A stretch of DNA of 64,000 nucleotides from CAG-411 sp963643465. Its GTDB lineage: Bacteria; Bacillota; Clostridia; Lachnospirales; Lachnospiraceae. This document shows, one piece after another, positions 55,397-63,419 of this stretch (positions within the stretch are counted from its first letter, which is position 1; every line of letters begins with the position of its first letter). The stretch is from assembly GCA_963643465.1 (NCBI GenBank), contig CAVIJT010000002.1:248001-312000 (forward strand), written 5' to 3'. Both the position numbers and the translations under genes were made by a program. Below the pieces are notes generated by a model. It did not search any database. It saw only the letters and a program-made list of their open reading frames with translations, and was not told the DNA's origin.

Positions 55397-55747
55397 TCAT
55401 TGACTACAAATCCATATTCTTCCTTTAAATCGCAACTTCACTCCTCTAATATATGCCTTGCATGTAAGCATAGGATTATTCCGGTTCAAATATACGGCAT
55501 CAGCCGTAACCGAAAGTGACATACCTTGAGGTGTCTGACTTTAGCTGCTAAAAGTATCTTTTGCAGATAAGGTTTTATTCAGTTTTGTAATTCCGAATGG
55601 AAGCGAATGCGATGGTATGTCATAACTCCCACTTTGCAATCACCTAAGTTACACATTCATGAATATAATGGATTTCATCCATCACAAATCAATTATGACA
55701 ATATCGTTTTCTAACTACTACTTCACAGCCCTAGAAATGATATATCT
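55397..55747. other. Structured spacer without recognisable gene
   Basis: About 350 bases with no convincing CDS. It holds a hairpin ACGGC-ATCA-GCCGT (55494-55507), a distant helix TGACATACC (55517-55525) with GGTATGTCA (55614-55622) enclosing about 90 bases, and a small palindrome ATGGATTTCATCCAT near 55670. A 41-codon frame exists on the minus strand but matches nothing I know. It could be a noncoding RNA or the end of a lost mobile element. Confidence 0.4.
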
Positions 55748-56782
55748 TTAATATATTTTCTTGTATTTCACAACATACTTTCCTTCTAAATACACCTCTT
55801 CCTTTGATGAACTTTCATTTTTTTCCAAAATCAGTCTAATACAACATTCTTCTGTTTCTCTTTCACTAACAACCATATCTAAGACGATACAAATTTGTAT
55901 CAAATCATCTGATTGAGATAAATACACTTCCTCAGGGAAAAAATCTATAATCAACTCCGCACTTTGACCTATAGGTATTAACGATTCAATACACTTTTTT
56001 TCAACATGTGAACAATATACGGAACCATGCATTTCACCTTCGTCTACACACAAACTATCCACTATTGTAAATTCTTTAATTATAATTCTTTTAATTGCCT
56101 TGTTCCCAACATTCTGCAACTCAATACACAGTGAATATACATCTAAATCCTCACTTTGCTCCAACTCCACTATATCTTCTTTAAAATAATTAATTCTATT
56201 TGCATATAACATATCAAAATAATAATTATCGTCTATTTCATCGATCCCCCTAATCTCTATTTCTTTTGATATTACATCTAATGCCAAATTTCCATCCCCT
56301 TTATCAAAATAGTTTTTAAAACATAAATATATATTTTTTTGCTCTTCAATACCTTTACTGTTTATTTTACTTAATATATCTTCCTTATACCAGGTCCTTA
56401 TATCTTTTAAATACTCTTTTTGAATCTGATTGTCACATTTGTATTTTCTGCCTCCTATATATAACATAACTAATGTATAACCGCTATATTGTTGTTTATC
56501 CACTAACTCTACCGTATTTTTCACTTTACTTTTTCCAGTGTTAGATGTGACTTGTATAATTATTCTTTGTTCAGAGTCAATAAGATCATACCCAGAATTA
56601 TTATGTTGCTGAATGTTAGCATTTTTCACATTGTATCCAAATATCAAATTAATTATCTCACAATAAAAAGACTCTGCATATGTATTCAAATCCAAAACAT
56701 TCAATTTACCTCTACAATCAATCCTTGTTGCTAATAACGATAATCACTCTTCTATATAATTTACATATTGTTGATTATTCAT
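55748..56782 (-). pseudogene. SMEK-domain protein interrupted by in-frame TGA
   Basis: From ATG at 56782 the frame reads MNNQQYVNYIEE, TGA (56746..56744), then LSLLATRIDCRGKLNVLDLN and on to 55748 without a further stop. This is the continuous N-terminus of a SMEK domain (usually YIEERLSLLA-RIE-RGKLNILDLN), so the TGA most likely replaces CGA (Arg). The domain goes on through FYCEIINLIFGYNVKNANIQ and the PD-(D/E)xK-like DLIDSEQRIIIQVTS. The C-terminal half (about 150-330) is not recognised. TTG at 56704 with AGAGG could restart translation. SMEK proteins occur in antiphage NLR-type systems. Confidence 0.8.
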
Positions 56783-56854
56783 TTTGAACCAGCCATCCTT
56801 TTATTTTTTTATCAAATTGTATCCTCTTTTTTTCCATTATTCCCTACCTACTCA

Positions 56855-57322
56855 CTATACCAGCTCCATTTCATCTTCCATTTTTACAAATCCATATTTT
56901 TCATACAATGGTCGTCCCATGTCGGTTGCCTCTAAGGCAATCTGTGACATGCCCAGTTTCTTCGCATCCTTTACCAATAAATCCAATGTGTGTAATGCAA
57001 TTCCCTGCCTGCGATATTCAGGGGAGGTATACATATTCATAATATAAGCCTTTTTACCAGTCGGATTATGATAGGTAGGCATCACCTGATAAAAGCTGAC
57101 ACCACCTGCACCAATAAAGGTCCCGTTATCATACACCAGATATGCAATATGTTCACCTGTTTCTAAAGCCCGTTTATAATATGTATAAGACTCCTTCTCT
57201 ACCACGGACATATCTACATCATCAGACAATTTATTGGCTGCACGAAGAACAATAATCCTTGTTCTTACCAATTCCTCTATGTCTTCTATGGTTGCTTTTT
57301 TATATTCAAAATTTTTTACCAT
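56855..57322 (-). CDS. GNAT-family N-acetyltransferase
   Basis: Protein of 155 residues with a GNAT fold: YLVYDNGTFIGAGGVSFYQ, MNMYTSPEYRRQGIALHTLD with the acetyl-CoA pyrophosphate loop RRQGIA, and ALEATDMGRPLYEKYGFV. Substrate unknown. Last gene of a leftward array of small-molecule-modifying genes. Confidence 0.88.
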   Translation of the reverse strand: MVKNFEYKKATIEDIEELVRTRIIVLRAANKLSDDVDMSVVEKESYTYYKRALETGEHIAYLVYDNGTFIGAGGVSFYQVMPTYHNPTGKKAYIMNMYTSPEYRRQGIALHTLDLLVKDAKKLGMSQIALEATDMGRPLYEKYGFVKMEDEMELV

Positions 57323-57384
57323 CCTATACCTCCATCAACAAAAATTTTCCTTTAGAATACTCTCCACTTGTCCATTCCCATTGC

Positions 57385-57885
57385 TCAGATAGTTCTATTT
57401 TGCCGCTGTCTAACATAATTAGTATCTGTATAAAGCTCTTTTTCCATAACTTCATACACAAGTACCACTCCATTGTCTACTGGATAGCGCTCATGCTTTA
57501 TGGTAGAAAAACCCAACTTTTCATAAAGTGCTGCTGCCGGCAGCGAAGCATCCAAATATGCCTTATCATATTTTTCGCTAATCTGAGCTTTGATATTTTT
57601 CATAATAAATGTGCCATATCCCTTTTTCTGATATTCTGGCAACACATAAACTCTTGTGATGTGATTATCTACAAAGCTGCCTGTACCAATAATATTTCCG
57701 TCCATTTTAAGGACGCTCACATATCCATTTTCGATATCCTTTCTTATTGCTTCCTTGCTGTGAAGCTCACAGAAAAATACCACCACTTCTGCCGGATAAT
57801 ATTGGGGATATATTGTTTTTATTGTATGCTGCACTATATCGTATACAGCCTGCACATCTCCTACTGTCGCTAATTCGTATATCAT
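57385..57885 (-). CDS. GNAT-family N-acetyltransferase
   Basis: Protein of 166 residues. GNAT core with KMDGNIIGTGSFVDNHITRV, CoA loop QKKGYGTFIM and AYLDASLPAAALYEKLGF. The N-terminal VYDIVQHTIKTIYPQYYP segment resembles uncharacterised acetyltransferases. Substrate unknown. Confidence 0.88.
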   Translation of the reverse strand: MIYELATVGDVQAVYDIVQHTIKTIYPQYYPAEVVVFFCELHSKEAIRKDIENGYVSVLKMDGNIIGTGSFVDNHITRVYVLPEYQKKGYGTFIMKNIKAQISEKYDKAYLDASLPAAALYEKLGFSTIKHERYPVDNGVVLVYEVMEKELYTDTNYVRQRQNRTI

Positions 57886-57903
57886 ATTTTTGCTCCATCT
57901 TCC

Positions 57904-58647
57904 TTAATATCCAGTTATCTCGTAAGCAGTGTATTCATGGCTAAAATGATATCCCAACTTCTCAGCCAATGCTACTGACCACATATTCTGTGCATCCCAA
58001 CTTGGATATAACCCATTTTCCAAGCATTCTAATATAAGCTTTGCTCCACACGCATATGCCAAACCATTTCTTCTGTGATCTTCTCTTGTGTCAATTTCTA
58101 TTTCAATCCCTTCATGGTATCTGCTATATGATGAAGCTCCTGCTACTAATTCTCCGTCTTTTAAAACAACTACGCCCAATCCTAATTTTTTATATGTATC
58201 ATAATCCTTAAATTGTGATACTAAATCATTTGCCCATCTGTTTTTCTGACATAAATCATATTCATGCTCTTTTAACAATTTCAATTCATAGCCTTCTGGC
58301 AATTCCAAAATCGCCGACTCTAATTTGCATACATCAAAAATATCTTTTTCTTTTTTGATTGCATATCTTGAAACTTTCTTTGCTTTATCTCCGTAACACT
58401 TTTCAATTAAATCTGCCCATTCATCATTCTGCGGAACCATAATGATAAAATCTTGTTCACAATTTTCCGGTTTAAATCTAACTACTTCTTCACTTGGTTT
58501 TCCTGCATAAAAGGCAAAATCCCCTAATATAGCCATTGCAGCATCTTCTGCGGAATTAGCATGTATTTCTCCCATTACGCCTTGTAAACAAGACCATATG
58601 ATTGACTCACTCCAATTGCCAAATATAGCTTTTATATTCTCTTTCAT
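57904..58647 (-). CDS. GNAT acetyltransferase of the PF12746-like type
   Basis: Protein of 247 residues. N-terminal substrate domain beginning IFGNWSESIIWSCLQGVMG and C-terminal GNAT domain with VVLKDGELVAGASSYSRY, EIEIDTREDHRRNGLAYACG and DAQNMWSVALAEKLGYHF, the usual end of this group. Start at 58647 after GGAGGTTACGA; an upstream TTG frame start covers that site. Substrate unknown. Confidence 0.87.
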   Translation of the reverse strand: MKENIKAIFGNWSESIIWSCLQGVMGEIHANSAEDAAMAILGDFAFYAGKPSEEVVRFKPENCEQDFIIMVPQNDEWADLIEKCYGDKAKKVSRYAIKKEKDIFDVCKLESAILELPEGYELKLLKEHEYDLCQKNRWANDLVSQFKDYDTYKKLGLGVVVLKDGELVAGASSYSRYHEGIEIEIDTREDHRRNGLAYACGAKLILECLENGLYPSWDAQNMWSVALAEKLGYHFSHEYTAYEITGY

Positions 58648-58790
58648 TCGTAACCTCCACAAAATTTTCCCTAATCATACATTTACTCACAAACTCCATC
58701 TCATTTAGGGTATCACAATATATATCCGCTTTCAATAAACTCTCACAATTTTTGCGATAGTTTCTCAATCCATTTTCTATTCTTCACAAC

Positions 58791-58967
58791 TCATTTCCTT
58801 TCATCCGTTACAATATGCTCGATTCCCATATGCTCTCTGCTTAAATAATCCTTTAGGAAACCAGAAAACGCCTTATATTGCTCCAAATCTTCAATTATTA
58901 TAGCAGCAGCCCTATATCTAAACCAATTATTTTCCTTTGTAAATCCACAATCATACAATTTTTCCAT
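58791..58967 (-). pseudogene. Nudix hydrolase with its catalytic core deleted in frame
   Basis: A 58-residue frame joins a typical Nudix N-terminus (YDCGFTKENNWFRYRAAAII) directly to a typical C-terminal end (LEQYKAFSGFLKDYLSREHM, then GIEHIVTDERK). About 90-100 residues with the Nudix box are missing. In relatives the segment before the deletion ends in IIED and the segment before the retained C-terminus has a similar I-E/D-D-L, so a deletion between short repeats would leave this product. The start shares a base with the upstream stop (TAATG). Still translatable but should lack activity. Confidence 0.75.
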
Positions 58968-59392
58968 TATAGAAATCCTCTTTTCTTTGCCTCTTTCATT
59001 AATTCCGGCTGTATTTCCGGATAAGTCCACGCCTCTGGAAGCTTATCTGTAATTACAATTTTTTCAATTTCACTGTGCAGTTCGTTTTCAAACGAATTTA
59101 TATCAGCATAATATAACATTCCAAAGGTTTCTGCACCATCAAAATTATTTTCTGCTATAACCAAGTATACACATATTGGCTTAATAGCAAACTCTACAGC
59201 CCCTGTTTCTTCGCATAATTCTCTTTTTGCTGTATCAAAAATCACTTCATTCGGCTCTCTATGACCTCCTGGTATTTCCCATGTATCTCGCTCTTTATGC
59301 TTACAGAATACATATTTCCCCTCTGTCTTAGCAAGAATTACTGCAAATTTTAACAATCTGTCATCTACTTTATCATAAAATTTTACACTCAT
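58967..59392 (-). CDS. Nudix hydrolase
   Basis: Protein of 141 residues with the full Nudix box GGHREPNEVIFDTAKREL and CEETG, in an IPGGH context that often acts on nucleotide diphosphates such as 8-oxo-dGTP. Its start overlaps the upstream GNAT stop by one base (TAATG) and its own stop overlaps the next start, so translation is coupled through the array. Substrate unknown. Confidence 0.9.
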   Translation of the reverse strand: MSVKFYDKVDDRLLKFAVILAKTEGKYVFCKHKERDTWEIPGGHREPNEVIFDTAKRELCEETGAVEFAIKPICVYLVIAENNFDGAETFGMLYYADINSFENELHSEIEKIVITDKLPEAWTYPEIQPELMKEAKKRGFL

Positions 59393-59925
59393 TATTCTTC
59401 TCCTTTAGTGCCTGCTATTATATATACATCTGCTATTTCACCCTCAAATTCAAAACTGCGTTTGTATACCCCACCATTTTTCACTATTGTTTTTACAGAT
59501 GCTTCATTTGTTCTTTCAACCGAAAGTTGTAAAGAATCCAAACCTGCTTTCTTTGCAACTTCTATAATTAAACTCAACATTTCAGTCGCATATCCTTTTC
59601 TTCTCTCAGAAGGTCTTACACTATATCCACTATTTCCAAAGTCTTGTAAAAACGCATTTAGTTCATGTCTCAAGTCTATAATACCAACAATTTCATCATT
59701 AATATCCACAGCAAAAAATGTATCTGTCAAAACCCACTCCGGATTAACAGTGTTAATATCAGCATTATTCGTTATAGATTGCAGCCATTCTTCATAAGAC
59801 TCCATCTTATCTAACAATTCACTGCCATTTATCACCATCTCGTTATTATCCAAAAATTCCTTTTTAAACTGAAGTGCCTTATCCTTATCTTTAATGGAAG
59901 GTACTACTAACTTTATCTTTCCCAT
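59392..59925 (-). CDS. GNAT-family N-acetyltransferase
   Basis: Protein of 177 residues. FFAVDINDEIVGIIDLRHEL, CoA loop SERRKGYATEML and LSVERTNEASVKTIVKNGG are the GNAT strands and helix; it resembles predicted acetyltransferases of the COG3981 kind. Sixteen bases after the nucleoside phosphorylase gene, in one operon with the Nudix gene. Confidence 0.88.
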   Translation of the reverse strand: MGKIKLVVPSIKDKDKALQFKKEFLDNNEMVINGSELLDKMESYEEWLQSITNNADINTVNPEWVLTDTFFAVDINDEIVGIIDLRHELNAFLQDFGNSGYSVRPSERRKGYATEMLSLIIEVAKKAGLDSLQLSVERTNEASVKTIVKNGGVYKRSFEFEGEIADVYIIAGTKGEE

Positions 59926-59941
59926 ATTTTTTACCTCACTC

Positions 59942-60688
59942 TCAAATTCTCTTTGCTATCTCAATAGCAATATACAATTTGTCCATATTATGATTCGCAT
60001 TTGCAAGCCCTGAAACATCATACACTGCCTGATCGAGTACATCCCCCGTAACAAGAAAATCATATAAGTCCCACCCATAAAAGTCACATACTGCCTGAAC
60101 ACCCGCTAGTTCCATTTCAACCGCCACACAGCCTTCCGCCTTTCTAGCTTCAAGCTTGGCTTTTGTTTCCCTATATATCGCATCGGTTGTCCAAACCTTC
60201 CCCATCACACTCGGAAGATTCAACTCATCAAATATGTTCTTCACAATTTTAGCATTTTTAATCTCAATGTAATCCGCTGGTTCAACATAGTTATAGCTTA
60301 ATCCTTCCTCTCGATAACTTTCCGTTGGAATAACAAACCTACCATTCGTTACATTGCTATCCAAAGAACCTGCTGAGCCAAACATAATAAATTTACTGGC
60401 ACCTGTAAGCCAATTTACATCAATCACATCACTTCCTGCTAATGCAGAACCAATATGACTTAAATACCCCGCGATCTTCATCCCTTTAATTTCAAAAATA
60501 TGTACTGTAGTAATTCCGTTACAGCATCTTATAGCCCCTACTTCCTCATGAACATAGTTTTCAAGCATATACTCAAATATTAGTTCTGAAAACACAATAA
60601 TACACTTGTCACATACATGCTTTTGTTCCCCATAAAAATCCTTTGGGCCAAACAAAACCTCTGATTTATCAAATGCGTCTGTTATCAT
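59942..60688 (-). CDS. Nucleoside phosphorylase family protein
   Basis: Protein of 248 residues with the PNP/UDP phosphorylase pattern: FGSAGSLDSNVTNGRFVIP, TTDAIYRET and the substrate motif AVEMELAGVQAVCDFY near the C-terminal third. It splits a nucleoside with phosphate; base preference cannot be read. AAGGAGGTCGATTTAAG precedes the start. First gene of the small-molecule array, downstream of an attenuator-like leader. Confidence 0.85.
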   Translation of the reverse strand: MITDAFDKSEVLFGPKDFYGEQKHVCDKCIIVFSELIFEYMLENYVHEEVGAIRCCNGITTVHIFEIKGMKIAGYLSHIGSALAGSDVIDVNWLTGASKFIMFGSAGSLDSNVTNGRFVIPTESYREEGLSYNYVEPADYIEIKNAKIVKNIFDELNLPSVMGKVWTTDAIYRETKAKLEARKAEGCVAVEMELAGVQAVCDFYGWDLYDFLVTGDVLDQAVYDVSGLANANHNMDKLYIAIEIAKRI

Positions 60689-60769
60689 CTTAAATCGACC
60701 TCCTTAAATTTTTCTACTCAATATACTCCTTCATCCAACTCCTTGGTACCATTCTTATAAGCAACACTA

Positions 60770-60900
60770 CACTTTTCCATGTGCTTGCTCGCTTTGCCAC
60801 GCCAAATTTGGTTGTAGTGCATCTCTTAACCAATTCGTGCTTATCCTGCCCAGAGGGCTTTTTGCGCTATAAGAAAGGGCGAAGAACTTTCCTATAGCAA
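60770..60900. repeat. Hairpin-rich repeat-like segment
   Basis: Minus strand TTGCTATAGGAAAG pairs with CTTTCTTATAGCGCAA, followed by AAAGCCCTCTGGGC and GGCGTGGCAAAGCGAGCAAGC. It begins directly after a terminator, like the repeats at 7.4 and 37.5 kb. A 69-codon frame across it is judged noncoding. Confidence 0.5.
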
Positions 60901-60935
60901 AAAAATCGCACCAAACATCAAGTGTCCAGTGCGAT
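60899..60935 (-). terminator. Terminator of a candidate attenuator
   Basis: Minus strand ATCGCAC pairs with GTGCGAT around a 17-base loop, followed by TTTTTTT. It lies between a leader-peptide frame (61054-61110) and the nucleoside phosphorylase gene. Confidence 0.7.
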
Positions 60936-61016
60936 AATTCCAATTTAAGATGCAATATATATATGAAACACATCACTTACATTTTGGTTTTATGCACTAG
61001 ACTAATAGACCTACTG

Positions 61017-61054
61017 GCTATAAGCTAATGCACTAACCTTGCAAATCTTATAGC
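61017..61054 (-). promoter_or_regulatory. Hairpin abutting the leader-peptide stop
   Basis: GCTATAAG (61017-61024) pairs perfectly with CTTATAGC (61047-61054); the stem touches the stop codon of the leader frame. Two copies of TAGTGCAT (minus strand) nearby allow alternative pairing. Confidence 0.5.
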
Positions 61055-61110
61055 TAAGTACGTCTATAATACATGTACATATAACTTCTTGAATGTAAGT
61101 TCTGATTCAT
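61054..61110 (-). CDS. Candidate leader peptide (18 residues)
   Basis: ATG at 61110 preceded by GAAGGAGG at an ideal 8-base spacing, 18 codons, TAG at 61056..61054: MNQNLHSRSYMYMYYRRT. It is followed by a perfect hairpin at the stop and a terminator 120 bases on. This is the layout of ribosome-stalling attenuators that control antibiotic-responsive genes. TTGACA lies at 61166..61161, but its -10 is poor. Confidence 0.5.
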   Translation of the reverse strand: MNQNLHSRSYMYMYYRRT

Positions 61111-61209
61111 TTCTATGTCCTCCTTCAATTTTCTTTTAGGCTAACACCATTTTCTTGTTGTGTCAACATTTTTATAAATACATTCGCATTTATCATTCAT
61201 TCTAATACA

Positions 61210-61740
61210 TTACTCCCCAATCATTTCATAGGAAACTAATTGGGATAAAGGAATACGATTTTCACTATGCCGATTTAAAGACATTGGTTCTTCATCAGAA
61301 TATCCAATCACCAATATGTTAATTGGCTCAAGTGTATCTGGCAATCCAAACTCCTTTTTTATAATATCAGGTTTAAAATAGCACACCCATACAGTTCCTA
61401 ATCCCAATTCGGTCGCTTCCAACATCATATGATCGGTTATAATGGAGGCATCAATATCTGTTGTTTGCTTATTATCAAATGGTCTTTTCCATGCGATTGA
61501 ATGGTCACTACAAACAATAATTGCAAGCGGAGCGTTATAAATGTTTGCCGCCTTACTGATCTTATCTAACCCTTCTTTTTCCTGAACTACTAATAACCTT
61601 ACAGGTTGTAAATTTGCTGCCGTTGGTGCAACATGCGCAGCTTCTAATATCTGATCCAGTTTCTCCTTTTCAACTCTCTCATCCTTATAACTACGGACAG
61701 AATAACGAGTTTTTGCAATATCTAAAAAATTCATTTCCAC
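61210..61740 (-). CDS. Nitroreductase family protein
   Basis: FMN-dependent oxidoreductase of 176 residues: RYSVRSYKDERV with the FMN phosphate arginines near the start, APTAANLQPVRLLVV, and ELGLGTVWVCYF before the second half. Substrate unknown. It is divergent from an HxlR regulator with a shared promoter region, a common pairing in which the regulator controls the reductase. Confidence 0.92.
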   Translation of the reverse strand: MEMNFLDIAKTRYSVRSYKDERVEKEKLDQILEAAHVAPTAANLQPVRLLVVQEKEGLDKISKAANIYNAPLAIIVCSDHSIAWKRPFDNKQTTDIDASIITDHMMLEATELGLGTVWVCYFKPDIIKKEFGLPDTLEPINILVIGYSDEEPMSLNRHSENRIPLSQLVSYEMIGE

Positions 61741-61783
61741 TATTCCTGCCTTTCTATTGTATCTTTGACCGGTCTATATTATA

Positions 61784-61811
61784 ATTATATCTCAAGCAAT
61801 CAAAATGACAA
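61784..61811 (-). promoter_or_regulatory. Promoter of the nitroreductase gene
   Basis: Minus strand TTGTCA (61811..61806), 16-base spacer, TATAAT (61789..61784). Confidence 0.6.
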
Positions 61812-61835
61812 GAATGCACTTTTTAGGTATATACT
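61805..61835 (+). promoter_or_regulatory. Candidate promoter of the HxlR regulator gene
   Basis: ATGACA (61805-61810), 19-base spacer, TATACT (61830-61835). Its -10 lies in the centre of the inverted repeat. Confidence 0.4.
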
Positions 61836-61846
61836 ACCCAAAAAGT
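61818..61846. promoter_or_regulatory. Operator candidate between nitroreductase and HxlR genes
   Basis: ACTTTTTAGGTA, TATAC, TACCCAAAAAGT: 12-bp arms with one mismatch. It covers the regulator's -10 and lies just upstream of the nitroreductase -35. Confidence 0.65.
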
Positions 61847-61867
61847 AAGTAAAAGGAGTTATCTATC

Positions 61868-62224
61868 GTGACATCAATATGTAAAAATACGTTTAATTGC
61901 CCCGTCGAAGCCACTATACAATTAATCGGCGGAAAGTATAAAGCGGTCATTCTATGGCATTTAATGACGCAAACTCTACGTTATAGTGAAATTCATAAAA
62001 GAATTCCAAAAGCAACTGATAAAATGCTTACCCAACAATTACGAGAATTAGAAAAAGATGGATTGATTAATAGAACTGTTTATCCGGTTGTCCCACCCAA
62101 AACAGAATACTCATTGACTGACTTTGGTCAAACGCTTGCCCCTATTCTTGATGCTATGTGTGACTGGGGAACCGACTATCTAAGAACAGATAGGATGAAT
62201 GGAGGTCAAATATCTGAAGCCTAA
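61868..62224 (+). CDS. HxlR-family transcriptional regulator
   Basis: Winged-helix regulator of 118 residues: CPVEATIQLIGGKYKAVILW with a Cys typical of redox- or quinone-sensing members, LRYSEIHKRIP, TDKMLTQQLRELEKDGLI and the wing VPPKTEYSLT. It starts with GTG after AAGGAG. A second Cys (Cys5) and Cys11 lie close together at the N-terminus and could form a thiol switch (inference). Confidence 0.92.
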   Translation: MTSICKNTFNCPVEATIQLIGGKYKAVILWHLMTQTLRYSEIHKRIPKATDKMLTQQLRELEKDGLINRTVYPVVPPKTEYSLTDFGQTLAPILDAMCDWGTDYLRTDRMNGGQISEA

Positions 62225-62305
62225 TATCCACAGCATTAGACGAAAGTTGCTTCACAGACAGTTAAGGATAAGCTTTTTGCACTTAGTTTTTCTCCATATC
62301 CTGAA

Positions 62306-62353
62306 CAAAAAACCTTACCAATTTTCAGTTGTCATATCCGAAAATCAGTAAGG
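62306..62353 (-). terminator. Terminator after the FtsX remnant
   Basis: Minus strand CCTTACTGATTTTC pairs with GAAAATTGGTAAGG (two mismatches), then TTTTTT. Confidence 0.75.
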
Positions 62354-62412
62354 CTCTCTTATGGAAATTTTAATTCCCAATGAAGTCCAAAACATTCAGA
62401 TATGCTTTGCCT

Positions 62413-62562
62413 TTACTGATACGGGATCCACGCCCCAAGATGTGCATATACCTGTATGGAACTTGCCATCACTAAAATGGAGGCCACCGTCATGAACAGA
62501 AACAATATCACATTTAAACCTTTTTTCAATTTTAAGTCCTTTTTTAACATTTTGAAAAACAT
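62413..62562 (-). pseudogene. N-terminal fragment of an FtsX-type ABC permease
   Basis: Forty-nine residues from ATG at 62562 (after AGAGGGAAAAAGT): MFFKMLKKDLKLKKGLNVIL continuing into one membrane helix. This is the usual start of FtsX-type permeases of 600-800 residues, but the frame stops after AHLGAWIPYQ and is followed by a terminator. The upstream part of the same open frame (to 62634) may hold the end of an ATPase gene. A deletion remnant. Confidence 0.65.
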
Positions 62563-62779
62563 ACTTTTTCCCTCTTTGCTCATCATCATTTCATTTATGT
62601 TAATTTCCTGTTTTGCATTGTAAAATTCCTGCAAGCAGTTCCTTGTTATAGATATGATAGCATTCTAAAGTTTAAAAAATATTTAAATAAGAGAAAATAT
62701 TTTATGTAAAAAAAGCCAACAAATAATTGTGGTTATCTGTCAGCCTTTTCTACATAATGAATTCTTTCTTCTTGATATA

Positions 62780-63379
62780 TTATTGTTTTTCAATCTCTTC
62801 CTTCATATGAAGTCTGTCTTCCTCTGTGATATTACGAAGCACTTTACATGGTGTTCCAACTGCAATTACATTTTCAGGTATATCACTTGTAACAACGCTT
62901 CCTGCCCCTATAATACTTCCATTTCCAATATGCACTCCTGCAAGAATCGTGGAATTTGCACCAATCCACACATTTTTACCTATATAGATTGGCTTTGATG
63001 TATTTACGATTCTATTCTCCGGATAAATCCCATGACCGGCACAGGCAATGCAGACCCCAGGTGCAAGAAATGTATTCTCACCGATATACACTGGTGATGT
63101 ATCCAGTATGGAACAATTATAATTAATTAAGGCAAAACCTTCAAAATGTATGTTAAAGCCATAATCACAGTGAAAAGGAGGCTCCATGCAAATATTTATA
63201 TTTTCGTCTTCGAACAGTTTCTTTAATATATTTTTTCTATCTTCCTCATCATCTGGAGCAGTACGGTTAAACTCGTAGATCAGTTTCTTTGCCCTCATCT
63301 GTATCTCTTTGGTGTAATCCTTATGCTTCGCGAAATAAGCTGTATCGGTTTTCATAATCTCTAAAAATTTATCTCTCAT
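62780..63379 (-). CDS. Sugar O-acetyltransferase (maltose/galactoside type)
   Basis: Hexapeptide-repeat enzyme of 199 residues: N-terminal Mac domain with KLIYEFNRTAPDDEEDRKNI, then left-handed helix turns (YIGENTFLAPGVCIACAGHG with the catalytic His, PIYIGKNVWIGANSTILAG, VHIGNGSIIGAGSVVT). It transfers acetyl from acetyl-CoA to a sugar. AGGAGAAGGTT precedes the start. Single gene. Confidence 0.92.
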   Translation of the reverse strand: MRDKFLEIMKTDTAYFAKHKDYTKEIQMRAKKLIYEFNRTAPDDEEDRKNILKKLFEDENINICMEPPFHCDYGFNIHFEGFALINYNCSILDTSPVYIGENTFLAPGVCIACAGHGIYPENRIVNTSKPIYIGKNVWIGANSTILAGVHIGNGSIIGAGSVVTSDIPENVIAVGTPCKVLRNITEEDRLHMKEEIEKQ

Positions 63380-63419
63380 AACCTTCTCCTTCTATTTTCA
63401 CTCACGCTTCCCCGTTCTA

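Noticed and set aside
55397..55747. Group II intron end or TnpB guide-RNA region
   Set aside because: No domain V hairpin, no transposase or reverse transcriptase remnant; kept only as an unexplained structured spacer.
60767..60976. Sixty-nine-codon frame on the minus strand
   Set aside because: It spans the attenuator terminator and hairpin-rich repeat; such frames arise from repeats rather than genes.
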